Below are positions 24,901 to 34,982 of a stretch of DNA of 64,000 bases, in pieces. A program made the position numbers and the translations under genes. Numbering within the stretch: position 1 is the stretch's first letter; every line of letters starts with the position of its first letter. Source of the stretch: Rhabditophanes sp. KR3021 (lineage: Eukaryota > Nematoda > Chromadorea > Rhabditida > Alloionematidae); contig CAUJLY010000002.1 in NCBI GenBank assembly GCA_963281155.1, positions 4,898,001 to 4,962,000 on the forward strand, given 5' to 3'. Under the pieces are notes generated by a model. That model did no database searches. It worked only from the letters and a program-made list of their open reading frames with translations, and was not told the origin of the DNA.

Positions 24901-25897
24901 AGTAAAGGCATTTTTTAGTAGTTTTTGAGGGTGGCAGTAACATGAACAGTCATTTCTTATTCTATCTTCTATTCTGTTTCTTTGATTTATTAACATTTTA
25001 TATTACTTAAAATTAATATTTCATATGATCTCAAATTGATATTCTTGGAATTATTATTAATCATTACTTTTTAGAATAAAAGAACAGCTCTGCACTACGC
25101 CGCTGCAGGTATTCAAATCTTTTATTATTTAAAATCACAAAATTTATTAAACATACAAAACACAGAAAACATATTTATATTTGAAAATATGATCATTATA
25201 TCCACATTTTGACAAATCATTCAGAATAAGTTTGACAACTTTCATTTTTGTCGGTGGATCAATGTCTTTTACATAAATAAATAACTAGCTTGCAGCTAAA
25301 ACAAAATTATTTAAAAAAAGATAAAATTGATTTATAACTTCATTTACCATGTTTCGGCATTAGTTACCAATGAAGTTATTTTAATGATAAAATCTATTTT
25401 TTTCAGCAAAAGATGGCGGTCATTATTTAAAAATATTAACTAAGGCTGGAGCAGATGCTATGGCAGTAGATAACGAGGGTAGGACGCCTGATTATTACAA
25501 ACGAAACACAGTCTTTGATTTGAAATTATTAAAAGAAAGAGATGCTGAAATGGATGTATTTGACGAGGAATTATTAGTAGAAGATACGGCTGTCCTCGAC
25601 GAACCCCCATCTCCTGAAACAATGTCAATTGGATCATCTGTTCCTGTATCAGCCAGAAGAGAAAACGAAGATGATGATCAAGATAGACATAGATATGAAC
25701 GATTTATGCAGGAAAGAATGGATGGATTGCCTACTTCGGACAATGGGCTATATTTAGCTAGAACAGTCGCTCCCATTTTAACCAAAGCTTTAGCTGAGGT
25801 GCTCATCAGAAGACCAGCCGACCCGATCTCTTTCATTTCAGAATGGTTAATTAAATACAACGACGATACGATTGATTTAACGGATGGCAGTTTATAA
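21964..25897 (+). CDS. Ankyrin-module protein B with C-terminal Dpy-30-like motif
   Basis: Eight exons add up in frame to 728 residues: 21964-22111, 22237-22830, 22875-23112, 23686-23802, 23861-23991, 24464-24897, 25075-25108 and 25407-25897. Three copies of one module follow each other, each with a leader such as WLNQGNISALEQIVLDGRG, then an 'IHKAVE.GD' helix, then ankyrin repeats (GMSVLHKAL, GRSALHLAA, GLTPLHKAI, RTALHYAAA) and a 'GRTP.YY' tail. The C-terminus has an acidic linker, then TKALAEVLIRRPADPISFIS, a match to the Dpy-30 dimerisation/docking motif. Such motifs dock helices in histone methylase and ciliary or sperm complexes. The long introns 23113-23685 and 23992-24463 contain HNH relics. 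Gene A upstream has the same module. Confidence 0.82.
23164..23460 (-). pseudogene. HNH endonuclease relic, antisense in intron of ankyrin gene B
   Basis: On the minus strand of the 573-nt intron one reads HPLTGLAFIPNP, then IDHQNRNKKDN, a stop where Trp is expected, then VTHRENSLNG, HESVHSAAQSIRV and, after a frameshift, KGFKWEYFD and a stop. Each piece aligns with the intact ORF at 45912-46257 (FLPNP, VDHKNRRRNDN, RWVTHQENSLNG, RSVKEAAQAIRV, RGFKWEF). The internal stop, frameshift and a small deletion around the DH motif show decay. A TTTAATAAAT poly(A)-like word follows the ORF on the minus strand. Confidence 0.8.
24033..24463 (+). mobile_element. Intron-like insertion with probable HNH remnant (antisense)
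   Basis: The exon ends at 23991 and a 41-nt intron (GTATTAACG...CTTTTTAG) could end at 24032. The next base starts GTAAGTATGG, and this 431-nt segment ends AAAATTCAG at the next exon, so it looks like a second intron with no exon between. Its minus strand has VTRKEFSL near 24210-24187 where HNH relatives have VTHRENSL. It also shares TTTAGTTTAATAAAT and TTTTGATTAATT words with the relic at 23164-23460. It is the most decayed of the set. Confidence 0.5.
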
Positions 25898-25957
25898 TTT
25901 GAATATAACTATTTTTAAATAAAAGCATTTCCATATTGTATTAATTCCTATATGGCA

Positions 25958-25966
25958 ATTTTAGGT
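25958..25966 (+). promoter_or_regulatory. Possible trans-splice acceptor (TTTTAG|GTAAAT)
   Basis: AATTTTAG lies about 45 nt upstream of the ATG at 26009 and about 45 nt after an AATAAA at 25917. That spacing would suit an operon-type trans-splice site in a nematode. No spliced leader gene is in the window to confirm it. Confidence 0.3.
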
Positions 25967-26008
25967 AAATAAAACGTCTTTTTTGCATTGTCACCTCATT
26001 TACTTGCT

Positions 26009-26191
26009 ATGGGCTTGTGCGATTTTAAAAAGAGGCCAACTCTTCCTCCGCCAGCTAATTTGCCTTCTGCACTAGATGCTCTTTGGGAATACTACAATGA
26101 ACGGGTAAAAGACGAATCTACCACGTCACTAAGTACGTGTATGTATGGTCTAATCAAAATGCAGATTTTAAAACAATATAAAGAGGAATAA
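26009..26191 (+). CDS. Small protein of 60 residues, unidentified
   Basis: The ATG at 26009 opens a 60-residue ORF with a non-repetitive composition, including RPTLPPPANLPSALDALWEY and a C-terminal MYGLIKMQILKQYKEE. It looks like real protein rather than chance: mixed residues, amphipathic helices and no low complexity. It could be a small mitochondrial or complex-assembly protein, but I cannot name it. It lies 111 nt after the ankyrin gene B stop and 35 nt before the ABCG start, so it could be the middle gene of a tight operon or an upstream ORF in the ABCG leader. Confidence 0.45.
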   Translation: MGLCDFKKRPTLPPPANLPSALDALWEYYNERVKDESTTSLSTCMYGLIKMQILKQYKEE

Positions 26192-26226
26192 ATTTCTCTT
26201 TTAATTATACACCTATTAATCAAGAC

Positions 26227-28197
26227 ATGTCGCAATCCCTGAACACGTCATCTCAGAAAAGCAACATTACCTCAGTCGAGCCTACAAATCGCCCTTCTCA
26301 AAGTGAGCATTCTGTTTCTTTAACATGGTCTGGTATTACTGTTTCCGTACCTTATGGAAAAGGAAGGAAAACGGTGTTAACTGATATCTGTGGTGTTGCC
26401 GAACCTTATGAAATGTTGGCAATTATGGGTGGTTCAGGGGCAGGTAAAAGTACTTTGTTAAATGTAATGACCAACATCGATCAACATGACATTAAAAAGA
26501 CGGGAGTTGTTAGAGCTGGTGGAAAGATTGTCACACCTTCTCAAATGCGAACCATTTCTGCTTACGTCCAACAAGTCGACATTTTTGCTATGCGTTTGAC
26601 TGTCATGGAACAATTACAAATTTCTGCAGAACTACGCATTGGGAATAAGTACAGCGAACGTGATAGAAATATCATGATTGAAACCTTGATCTCCCAAATG
26701 AGCCTTGGAAGTTGTAAAGACACGATGATCGGAGGAAATGGAGAAATGAAGGGGATTTCAGTTGGTGAAAAGAAGCGACTAGCCATTGCTTGTGAATTGA
26801 TGGATAATCCCTCTATCTTATACTGCGATGAGCCCACTTCCGGACTTGACTCTTACATTGCTCTACAAGTTGTCAATGCAATGAAAGCTCAAGCCGCTCT
26901 AGGCAAAACTGTCATCTCTACCATTCACCAGCCGTCTTCTGAGGTGTTCTACAAATTTGACAAAGTATGCTTGATGGCTAAAGGAAAAGTTACTTATTTC
27001 GGACCAGTCAAGGTTCTGACGAAGTTTTGGGAATCAATTTCTCCAACCCTTGCTTGTCCCTTCTCCTACAATCCAGCAGATTATGTTATTAGAATGCTGT
27101 CAATTACTGAAGAAGATGGAAAAAATGACGTCGGTGAAAATAGAATTCGTTTGTTGATAGATTCTTATGAGCAGTCCCCCTATTGTGCTGAAATTATTGA
27201 GAAGGCAAAGACTAAATTTGCTGGCCAAAATGCTGAAGACTCCAGAGACAGTGATATTGTTTCACAATGCAATGCTTCCTGGACCGTTCAATTTTATATC
27301 TTGACAATTAGATCATTCAAAACTCTATCAAGAGAGCCGTTTCTTTTTAGAGCTAGATTGGTTCAAGTGGGCATCTTGGGGTCAATTGTAATGACTATGT
27401 TCTGGAACCAACAGTTGAACTCTACAACTATCCAAAATTTCGAAGGATTGATTTACATCCACATGCTTCACCTTGGAATGTTTATGATGTCAACTACTCA
27501 AACCATTACCTCTGATTTGCCATTAGCCTTCCGTGAACACAAAGCTGGAGTCTACGATCTAACTTCATACTATAGTGCTAAATCAGTTGCGGAGATTCCA
27601 CAAATGTCTCTATTTGTGCTGATGTATTCTGTGATGGTTTATTGGAGCACTGGATTGTATCGAGACATCTATTCCTTCATCAGATACTTTATCTCCAACT
27701 GGTTTTCAATGAATATCTCGATTTCTCTTGCCTACACTGCTGCTTGTATTTTTGTCCATGAACATGAATCTTTGCTATGCTTGACGATTGTGGGATATCC
27801 GATGGTCTTGTTTGCTGGATTTTATATTAGAATTGAGGCAATTCCATTATATTATCAGTGGTTGTCTAAATTGTCTTGGTATCAATATTCATTTGGAGCT
27901 CTTTACTCCAACCAATTCATCAATGTTGGTGACATTAAAGGTTGTGTCAAGAAGGTAGTTGACTCTGGTGGGGCATTTCTTAAAGAAATTACAACTACCA
28001 CTGACAATTCACGTGACCACAACCATGCAGAAGTTCACGGCTTCTGTCCTGCATCTACTGGAATTGGTTTGATGCAAAAAAGATCTCTCAACGAGGATTC
28101 ATACTACACAAACTTGGGTTGTCTTATTTTGTTCTTTGTGATTGTCAAAGTAATTGGTGGTGTTTCAATTTATTTAAGAGGGCGATATTCTAAGTAA
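26227..28197 (+). CDS. ABCG-type half transporter
   Basis: The single exon encodes 656 residues: one ATP-binding domain followed by one membrane domain, the ABCG (White) order, working as a dimer to export lipids or other small molecules. Visible motifs are Walker A GGSGAGKST near residue 74, the signature region ISVGEKKRLAIACEL near 177, Walker B ILYCDEPTSGLDS near 198 and the H-loop STIHQPSSEVF near 237. About six hydrophobic helices lie between residues 380 and 650, with a large loop carrying Cys before the last. The signature reads SVGEKKR instead of the usual SGGERKR. There are no introns, unlike most neighbours. The substrate is unknown. Confidence 0.93.
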   Translation: MSQSLNTSSQKSNITSVEPTNRPSQSEHSVSLTWSGITVSVPYGKGRKTVLTDICGVAEPYEMLAIMGGSGAGKSTLLNVMTNIDQHDIKKTGVVRAGGKIVTPSQMRTISAYVQQVDIFAMRLTVMEQLQISAELRIGNKYSERDRNIMIETLISQMSLGSCKDTMIGGNGEMKGISVGEKKRLAIACELMDNPSILYCDEPTSGLDSYIALQVVNAMKAQAALGKTVISTIHQPSSEVFYKFDKVCLMAKGKVTYFGPVKVLTKFWESISPTLACPFSYNPADYVIRMLSITEEDGKNDVGENRIRLLIDSYEQSPYCAEIIEKAKTKFAGQNAEDSRDSDIVSQCNASWTVQFYILTIRSFKTLSREPFLFRARLVQVGILGSIVMTMFWNQQLNSTTIQNFEGLIYIHMLHLGMFMMSTTQTITSDLPLAFREHKAGVYDLTSYYSAKSVAEIPQMSLFVLMYSVMVYWSTGLYRDIYSFIRYFISNWFSMNISISLAYTAACIFVHEHESLLCLTIVGYPMVLFAGFYIRIEAIPLYYQWLSKLSWYQYSFGALYSNQFINVGDIKGCVKKVVDSGGAFLKEITTTTDNSRDHNHAEVHGFCPASTGIGLMQKRSLNEDSYYTNLGCLILFFVIVKVIGGVSIYLRGRYSK

Positions 28198-28870
28198 TAC
28201 TTTAAATAACTTTTATGTGGACATCAATATATATTTTGTGCAATAACATCTTTGATACATATTTATCACTAGCCTCTTTTAAATTATTGTGAGAATAAAT
28301 GTATCCTTCATAATTTGTATATTAATTAAAGATAGAAATTATAAATGTACATTTTTCTAATATTTGAATACAAAATTAATGATGTGCTTTATTTTGATTG
28401 TCCAACCTTTTCATTTACAATTTACACCATGATTGATACCTCACAACCTTCTTGCTTTATTTGGTTTATAAAAAATGTAGTTATAGACTTCTTTGATTTC
28501 TAAATTCTCTAACCAACAGATAACTACTGGAATTCCCAAAATTTTACCGAATTGAAACATTGTGGTGCATGTTAGTGTATATGCAAGTTATAAAAAATAA
28601 AGGTTGTAATAGTATGAAGAACACATTTTTAGAAATAGTATGTATTGTACAAACACTAATAGGCTTGTTACTACCATATTATTTTTGATATTTTTATTGA
28701 ATAAGTTCCTGCTTTTTATACGTTAGTTGCAATCAACCAATCACCAGTATAAATTGGAAAATCCTAAAACGACAATTTGGAAGAAGCACACGCTTTTTAT
28801 TTTAACTTTTTTTACCCAAAAAGTGGCTTATTAATTTGATTAATTTTATTGTCTAATATTATCTGAAAAC
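28198..28870. other. Intergenic, AT-rich; no gene seen
   Basis: Spacer between the ABCG gene and ELOF1. Only short AT-rich ORFs; no RNA gene or repeat recognised. Confidence 0.6.
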
Positions 28871-29280
28871 ATGGGAAAACGCAAGTCGTCAGCGAGGAAA
28901 GCTCCTACTAAGGTTAAGGCTATCATGCCAATGCCTAAGATTTTCCCTTGCATCTATTGTCAAGTCGAAGACTCCGTTGAGTGTAGATTGGATCTTACTA
29001 AAAATATTGGTGTTGTTAACTGTAGAAATTGCAGCGAAGGTTTTTCTATGAAAATACATTACCTAAACCTTGAAATTGATGTCTATGTAAGTTTAAAGAT
29101 CACTCGTATCAGACGCTGATAGCAGTGTTTATAGCTATAGTGAAAATGACATATTTACATATGATTAATCTTTAGAATGCTTGGGTAGACCATTTGGAAG
29201 AATTAAATAATGATGACAACGACGGTGGCGGAGAAAGAAAAAGGTCAAAGAAGACCCGTCATGATGACGACTCTGACTAA
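28871..29280 (+). CDS. elof1: Transcription elongation factor 1 homolog (ELOF1)
   Basis: Exons 28871-29086 and 29176-29280 give 106 residues. ELOF1 is a small zinc-ribbon protein that travels with RNA polymerase II and helps transcription-coupled repair. The start MGKRKSSARKAP is the basic tail of the family. Two zinc pairs are visible, CIYC near residue 25 and CRNC near 49, and YLNLEIDVYNAWVDHLEE matches the conserved end of the core. After that comes a 25-residue acidic and basic tail (NDDNDDGGGERKRSKK) that the human protein lacks. The 89-nt intron splits after DVY, and reading through it would hit a stop. The 3' end faces the MARC gene with only 154 nt between stops. Confidence 0.93.
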
Positions 29281-29434
29281 ATGGATCATGGGCAAAAGAT
29301 ATAAAAAATGTCTGCCTTGGAGCTGATCTCATTTTGTTCCAAAATATTCGAATGCAGTGGACGTATATTTGTACCTTTCTTTAAAATGGTTTTGTTTTTA
29401 ATTAATAAATCTTTTTGAATCCAGCTTTATTTGT

Positions 29435-30512
29435 TTAACAAGGAATATCTTTTAACATGGCATAAACAGAATCACCTTCTTTGATAATTCCCCCTTCATC
29501 TATTCCAAAAATTCCACCTAACACAGGACTTTCTCCATAAACCTTTCTTAATTTTCCAGGAGCTAATCTGTACTTTCTTAACCCTCTTAAAGGCTCCATA
29601 TTTTTATTGGAAACTCCTTCATCGTTAATCATGGTCATTACACATCGTGTGCAAGGCTTAAGGTAAGACATTTCTACTTTTCCAATGCTCAGTTTATTCC
29701 AAAAATCTTCAGCATAAGGCTCACTTCCTTTTATTAAGATGGACGGTCTAAAACGGTTAATTAGCAATTCACTGCCTATTCTTTTATTTAGATCTTTGAG
29801 CGAGGCAGTTGTCATTACCATGTAAGGGCCTTCATCTTGATACCTCAATTCATGAGGTCCAGGTGGAGGTTTGTTTAATGTCCAAATATCATCAATGTTA
29901 GCAATCCTTTGCTTAAACAAACCTTCACTATAATAGGCTAATCTCAATTCATCCGAAGTTTGCAAAAATCCTTTTAAAAATAAACTAACTTTATCTAAAG
30001 AAACAATAAATTAAGTAACAAATGTATCTGACCTCCACAATCGTATCCTTCAGCTAAGTCTTTTTCATAGCAAATTATACTTCTAACATCACCATTATCA
30101 ACCACTTTCTTAACATCTATTTTAATGGACTTATCATTGACAGTCAGCGTTAAAATTCCATTTTCAAAGGATGGTTGAATAGCGAATAATTTTTTAAAAG
30201 TTTTTGCTGAAATATACTCGTTTTTAGTTTGATCATAGACAATAAAAGAGCGGTCTTTAATTTGATTATATTGGCTTCCTGTCCTTGTGCATTCTATATA
30301 AGGAACCTGAAATCTGTTGTAAATTATATCTATGTAATACTTACTCGGATTCCTTTCATAGATTTAACAGGATAAACATACAATTCATCAACAGAGCCGC
30401 AGTACATAAATATTTGCTGGGCAGCTTTAGTATTTTTAAAGCAATATTTGTAAATGAAATATATAGACGTCAATCCAGTGCCAATTAAAAGCGGTACTTT
30501 ATAGTTCAGCAT
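29435..30512 (-). CDS. MOSC-domain protein, mitochondrial amidoxime-reducing component (MARC) type
   Basis: Exons 30512-30345, 30306-30033 and 29994-29435 join in frame to 333 residues. MARC enzymes are outer mitochondrial membrane molybdenum-cofactor proteins that reduce N-hydroxylated compounds with cytochrome b5. Residues 5-25 form one hydrophobic helix, a probable membrane anchor. LYVYPVKSMKGI is the start of the beta-barrel MOSC_N domain. NRFRPSILIKGSEPYAED and SYLKPCTRCVMTMI lie in the MOSC domain; the Cys in PCTRC is the expected Mo ligand region. The end (EGGIIKEGDSVYAML) matches the family. The length agrees with human MARC proteins (about 335). Confidence 0.92.
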
Positions 30513-31016
30513 CTTTTAATTGATTTAATAAGAATGAACAACAATCAAGTGTTATGGGATCCTTGTATTACTGTTATCAAATTATATCTATGCTTGGTAA
30601 GGTATTACCTAATTAAACTACAGTTCAATCTTCCAAATAATTCTCTGCTAAACAACATAAAAATTTAATGAATAAAGACATTCTCTCCTATTTAATTTTG
30701 AAATTACACATTGTTGTGATTAATGAAGAAATACAATTTCTTGTCTTTAAAAATTAATTTAACCGAATTGGTTTAAGTATTTGCCAGTAAAGATATAAAC
30801 TCTATATGAATGTTACACTTTTTAATTTTTGATTATTGCTTATTTTATATTGTCAAATATCTAAAATGCACACCTTTTAAGTTGAAGACCTTTGTTGTGT
30901 GGCCCTATATTATTTAAACAAAAATTGGCAACAATACATCACGACTTTTTATTATCTGCAAATTTATAAGTTGATCGAAATAAATATCATCCACACATAG
31001 AATACTCTTGTCTCAG
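30513..31016. other. Intergenic; no gene seen
   Basis: AT-rich spacer between the MARC promoter and the PSMD12 3' end. Nothing further was recognised. Confidence 0.6.
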
Positions 31017-33540
31017 TTAAAAGTATGTAGATTTCTCAACGTAGTTCTTATGGATCATCTCCTCCTTCAAGATTAAATGGGAAATATTGTTGAGGAGTCC
31101 CGTCAATTTGTTGACATCTGAAGCCCAGGAATCAAGGACACCAAGATTGTCAACAGGTGCCTTCAATGAAATAACTTTTTTGGGGCGGTCGATTTTGGCG
31201 TGAGGAATGACTCCGGATACAATCAAATCACAAAGGAAAGTCTCCATCTCATCTTCTGAGCAATCCATCAAATTAGCTAGTCTGGCAAAGGTAATCTTTG
31301 AATAGTATTTAGCTACCATGCGGAGATTGTGCTCACCCATACGGATCTTGAAGTCATTCCATCTCTTTTCACCTTTTTCAGTATTTTCGAAGACTGCTGT
31401 TACTTCACAGTTTGGAATTCCTACACGAAGAGCTTTTTCAAAATCGGGAAGGAAATTAGTCTTGTAATTGACAAGCTCTTCCTTTGTAAAAAGCTTCACA
31501 AGAGCCCCATACACTGGAATTTCCTTAAACTTCTTGATCTAAAATAATTGGTGATTAATATTACGAAATAATATTTAATGATAAAATTTTGATCTAATTA
31601 TGTTTAAAAAGACAATGATTGGTAAAGCGATGTATTCAACGGAAAAGTTGGGTCAGGATGTTGCTTTTGCCATTGAGCATGCAATCAACTATTTCCTTTC
31701 AAGTTTATCAGACTGTTTCATCAATCAGACCATGCTATTTGTTGCCCTACTCTATCCCGAAACTCTACAAAAATTAGGTGGATACTTGTATGAATATTAA
31801 CTTAAGGATCATAAAGTTCATCAAATGAAGCCTACCCAAACCCTAGCTACGAACCAAAAGTTGTGAAAAAGAACGCATTTAAATGTAATAGTTGTAAATC
31901 AACTTTTACTCAACCCAACACTTTTGTATACAATTTAAGGAAAAGAGTATGTGCCCAGTTAAGAAGTGAGGTTAGCAAAATGTATGAAGAAGAAAAAAAA
32001 TATGTCAAGTTGCTGGGGAAGGTTATGAGTGAATTGAAGAAGACTAAGTCTCGCAGTACATTCGAAGGAAATCAATATACCTTCTAGTTGACTTGCCTGC
32101 TGATACTAGCTCAGTATCATTTGACGAATTTAAGAATGGAATCTTCTATGATGGTGTTTCAGGCAACGCAAAATGTATTGACAAACACCGATGGATCGGG
32201 GCAGTCAAATGATGTTATGTTCAAAAACATCCAGAAATTTTTAAGAGAATCCCAAAGATTGCTCTAGACAAAATCTATTCTTCTTTAAAAAATACTTCTA
32301 AATAGTATTCTGTCTAATTTTTGACATTAATCAGTTGTTATTTTGTATAATTTTTTGACTGTTTTCTAACATACCTAGAAGTAAAATAAAATTAAAATTA
32401 AGTAAAATAAAAAACGAATACCTCAGCAATTCTGTGTAACAAATCCCATTGTTCATTGCTGTGTTGGGCCAACAAAGTATACAAAGCAGCACACTTCAAC
32501 AAATGGACTTGTTCGACGGAGTCCTTCAACTCTGGGGTTTTGAATATTTCCAAATAATGTCTAGCAACTTCCAAGTATTCCCCGTCATTTAAGGAAATTT
32601 GAATCATGTAGTTAAAATAGATAACTTTGAGGTTGTGAATAACACCCATGGCGTCATCTTGATCGAAAAATGAGCGATTGATCTTGCGGGAAATGACCAA
32701 AGCTCTTATCCATTCTCCTTTCAAAATCGATAAACGCATTTGTTCCATCAGGTAATTGACTTTTTCATCCATTTCCATCGATCCAAAAGTTTCAACTTGC
32801 AATTCCATCATAATGTTCCAGGCTTCATCTAGTTTCCCTTCTCTTTCGAGTCTTTGAGACACGAGGCGAGTCAAACGAGCTCTATGGATTTCGACGTAAA
32901 TCTTTCCAGCTGTTACATTTCTTAAAGTTTCAACCAACTTGTCGCGAACCTTCTCATCGTCAATTGACTTAACTTCAATGCAAACAAGTGAAATCTAAAA
33001 ATGATAAGTTATATGTGGTAAGCAAAATGCCAAACTTACCATCTTGGAGAATGAGAACTTGAGAAGCCCTCTTTTTTTGGACAACATTGTAATGTAATCA
33101 CCAAGTGTGTCATAATCCTTGAGTTGAATACAGAGACGGGCGGTATACATCAAAATATTGGTGTGATTCTTCATGTCCATGCCAAGTCTAGTCAATTTTT
33201 CCAATCTTGATGATTGTTCGAGGATCATAGCCAAGTCCCTTCCTTGTTCCAGCAATTTGTCGCAGCTATTCTTCATCTCATTAAACTCACTGGAGTAATC
33301 TTTTTCGAGCTTCATTAGGCGTCCGTCATTAACATCAGTCACCATTTTTTGTAACTCTTCAGACGTAATTTCATTCAAGTCGTTACCAATCTCGCCAGCG
33401 ATGAACTTGTTGTTTCTTTCCTCACACTTTTGATCGTTATCCTTTTCGGATAGTTTAAGCAAATCAGCCAATTGTTTTGCACCCAAATCGGTGGAGCGAG
33501 ATCTCCGATGAGCAGTTTTAGCAGCGGTTGGATTAGCCAT
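31017..33540 (-). CDS. psmd12: 26S proteasome regulatory subunit PSMD12 (RPN5)
   Basis: Exons 33540-33040, 32994-32422 and 31538-31017 give 531 residues. RPN5 is a PCI-domain subunit of the 19S lid. After an extra N-terminal part of about 70 residues not present in human PSMD12 (456 residues), the sequence follows the family: KLEKDYSSEFNEM, MLSKKRGLLKFSFSKM, RARLTRLVSQRLEREG, and the PCI domain with HNLRMVAKYYSKITFARLAN. The end has HLILKEEMIHKNYV, matching the conserved C-terminus. The second intron is 883 nt and contains an antisense ORF relic; the first is 45 nt. PSMD12 and the coiled-coil gene at 33774 start back to back, 233 nt apart. Confidence 0.94.
31539..32374 (-). mobile_element. 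Intron-like insertion in PSMD12 intron 2
   Basis: In host direction, exon 2 ends at 32422 and a complete 47-nt intron (GTATTCG...ACTTCTAG) runs to 32375. Directly after it comes this 836-nt segment, starting GTATGTTAG and ending AATTATTTTAG at exon 3. That is the arrangement also seen at 19797, 24033 and 38570. Its coding content is on the plus strand, antisense to PSMD12, with the 3' end towards the GT end. Confidence 0.55.
31600..32305 (+). pseudogene. Decayed ORF inside the PSMD12 intron insertion
   Basis: The plus strand reads MFKKTMIGKAMYSTEKLGQD and onward for 66 residues to a stop at 31800. From about 31863 a second segment has a zinc-finger-like CNSCKSTF followed by a Lys/Glu-rich helix. 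Further shifted pieces run to SSLKNTSK and a stop near 32305. Natural codon use over more than 600 nt suggests a former gene. The family is not recognised. A Cys-pair plus basic region also occurs in the ORF relic at 38570-39998. Confidence 0.5.
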
Positions 33541-33773
33541 AGTTTTAGTATCAATAAACTAATGTAGAATGCTTATTTAGATGATGGATACCAAAAAGCC
33601 TTTGAATGTCATCATAAACGATTCAACACAGAATGTCGTGTTGGGATAATCTTGTCTACCTCAAACGTATCCTTCGATTCAAATTTTTGGGCAAACCACA
33701 TATCATATAATATTACAATATTTGGTGACTCTTTTTTGTACATTTTCTCTCCTTCAAGCGTAATTTACCTAAA

Positions 33774-34982
33774 ATGGACGAGCATATTATTCAATGTATT
33801 GCCGACAAAACTAAAATGGAGCAGAAGCTTACTTTCTTGGATAGAAATCTTCTCGACCATTTAACCTTTCTTATGAAGGAAAACAAGACTCTGAAGGAAG
33901 AGAGGGACCACTTAAAAAGACAAACTTCTCACTCTGAAAGTTTGCTCAATTCCGATGGATTTTGCAAGGTCGAAAATGTGTCTAACTTGTATGTTACTGC
34001 TTCTAATGGTGACATTGATGACTTTACCTCAAAAAAAAAGTGTGTCATTAATCGGTTGGGATCAATGAGCGAGCTTTGCAATAAGATGTTTGTCCGTCTT
34101 AGAGGAGTTGCTGTCTTGATTAAGGATCTTTTGCATGATGATGATAGTGAGGTAATCGGTGATTTTGTCCTGTGTATGAAGACAGCTCAGTTCGAAATCA
34201 ACAGCAGTTTACATGAAGCTACCATGTTGATTTCTGAGGAAATTGAAGTGCACCGCATGGACACGTCTGCTACAAATGAAAACAAGCTTCCAAGTGATAT
34301 ATCATTCACTAATGACTCCGTTATGGTTACTCATGACGACAGAGAAGGTGCCGCTGCTCAACTTGAGTTGAAGAAAAAGATAGCTGAGTTGGAAAGGGAT
34401 AGAGATTTCTTCAAGACTTACTATGACGCTCATACAAAGGATGATGTATCCATCAACAGTAGTTCATCTTCAATCATCGATGTCACTGATGATTACAAGA
34501 CTGAAAATAGTCATGAATTTACTGATGATAACATTTCCCTCACTTTAACTCAAATCGGGAAACTCGTTGACAACATCACAAACTATTGTGACAAGAAAGT
34601 CAAGGATGCCGAACAACCGATGAAGACCACTCTTGAAAATATCAAGTCTGTTTCCACCAAAACAGCTAAGAAGATTGATATCTTCAAAGATATGATAGAC
34701 AAAGCCATGCCAATTGCCCAAAAGAGTTCCAGACAAAGCTCAAGAACTTCTCTAAACAAGGTTGGATTGACTCCCGAAACTCCGTCTGGAGGTGAGGCGA
34801 AAAGAAACAGCAAGTACTCTATTCCCAAGGACCTCCGCCAAAAGATGGTCAAAGAAATCAATGCGATACAGGAGACGATGATTTATATCAATGAAGCTAC
34901 CACCGAGTTGTACTCAAGACAAAAAACAAACCATATTAAAGAAGAAATTAAAAACAAGCCACGCAATTCAAAAACCGAGTGA
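33774..34982 (+). CDS. Coiled-coil protein of 402 residues, unidentified
   Basis: The single exon starts at ATG 33774 in an AAAATGG context and ends at 34982; an AATAAA follows near 35089. Residues 1-55 form a strong coiled coil (LTFLMKENKTLKEERDHLKR), and residues 195-215 another (AAAQLELKKKIAELERDRDF). Residues 245-340 are Ser/Thr/Asp-rich with a helical stretch ending DMIDKAMPIAQKSSRQSS. The C-terminus is basic and helical. No enzyme motif is visible. It may be a cytoskeletal, centrosomal or kinetochore protein, but nothing in the sequence fixes that. It shares a 233-nt divergent promoter region with PSMD12. Confidence 0.8.
   Translation: MDEHIIQCIADKTKMEQKLTFLDRNLLDHLTFLMKENKTLKEERDHLKRQTSHSESLLNSDGFCKVENVSNLYVTASNGDIDDFTSKKKCVINRLGSMSELCNKMFVRLRGVAVLIKDLLHDDDSEVIGDFVLCMKTAQFEINSSLHEATMLISEEIEVHRMDTSATNENKLPSDISFTNDSVMVTHDDREGAAAQLELKKKIAELERDRDFFKTYYDAHTKDDVSINSSSSSIIDVTDDYKTENSHEFTDDNISLTLTQIGKLVDNITNYCDKKVKDAEQPMKTTLENIKSVSTKTAKKIDIFKDMIDKAMPIAQKSSRQSSRTSLNKVGLTPETPSGGEAKRNSKYSIPKDLRQKMVKEINAIQETMIYINEATTELYSRQKTNHIKEEIKNKPRNSKTE

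Noticed and set aside
25109..25406. Possible antisense ORF (VKDIDPPTKMKVVKLIL) with a TTTAATAAAT word in the last ankyrin gene B intron.
   Set aside because: Too short and without a match to the other cassettes; kept as an ordinary, somewhat long intron.
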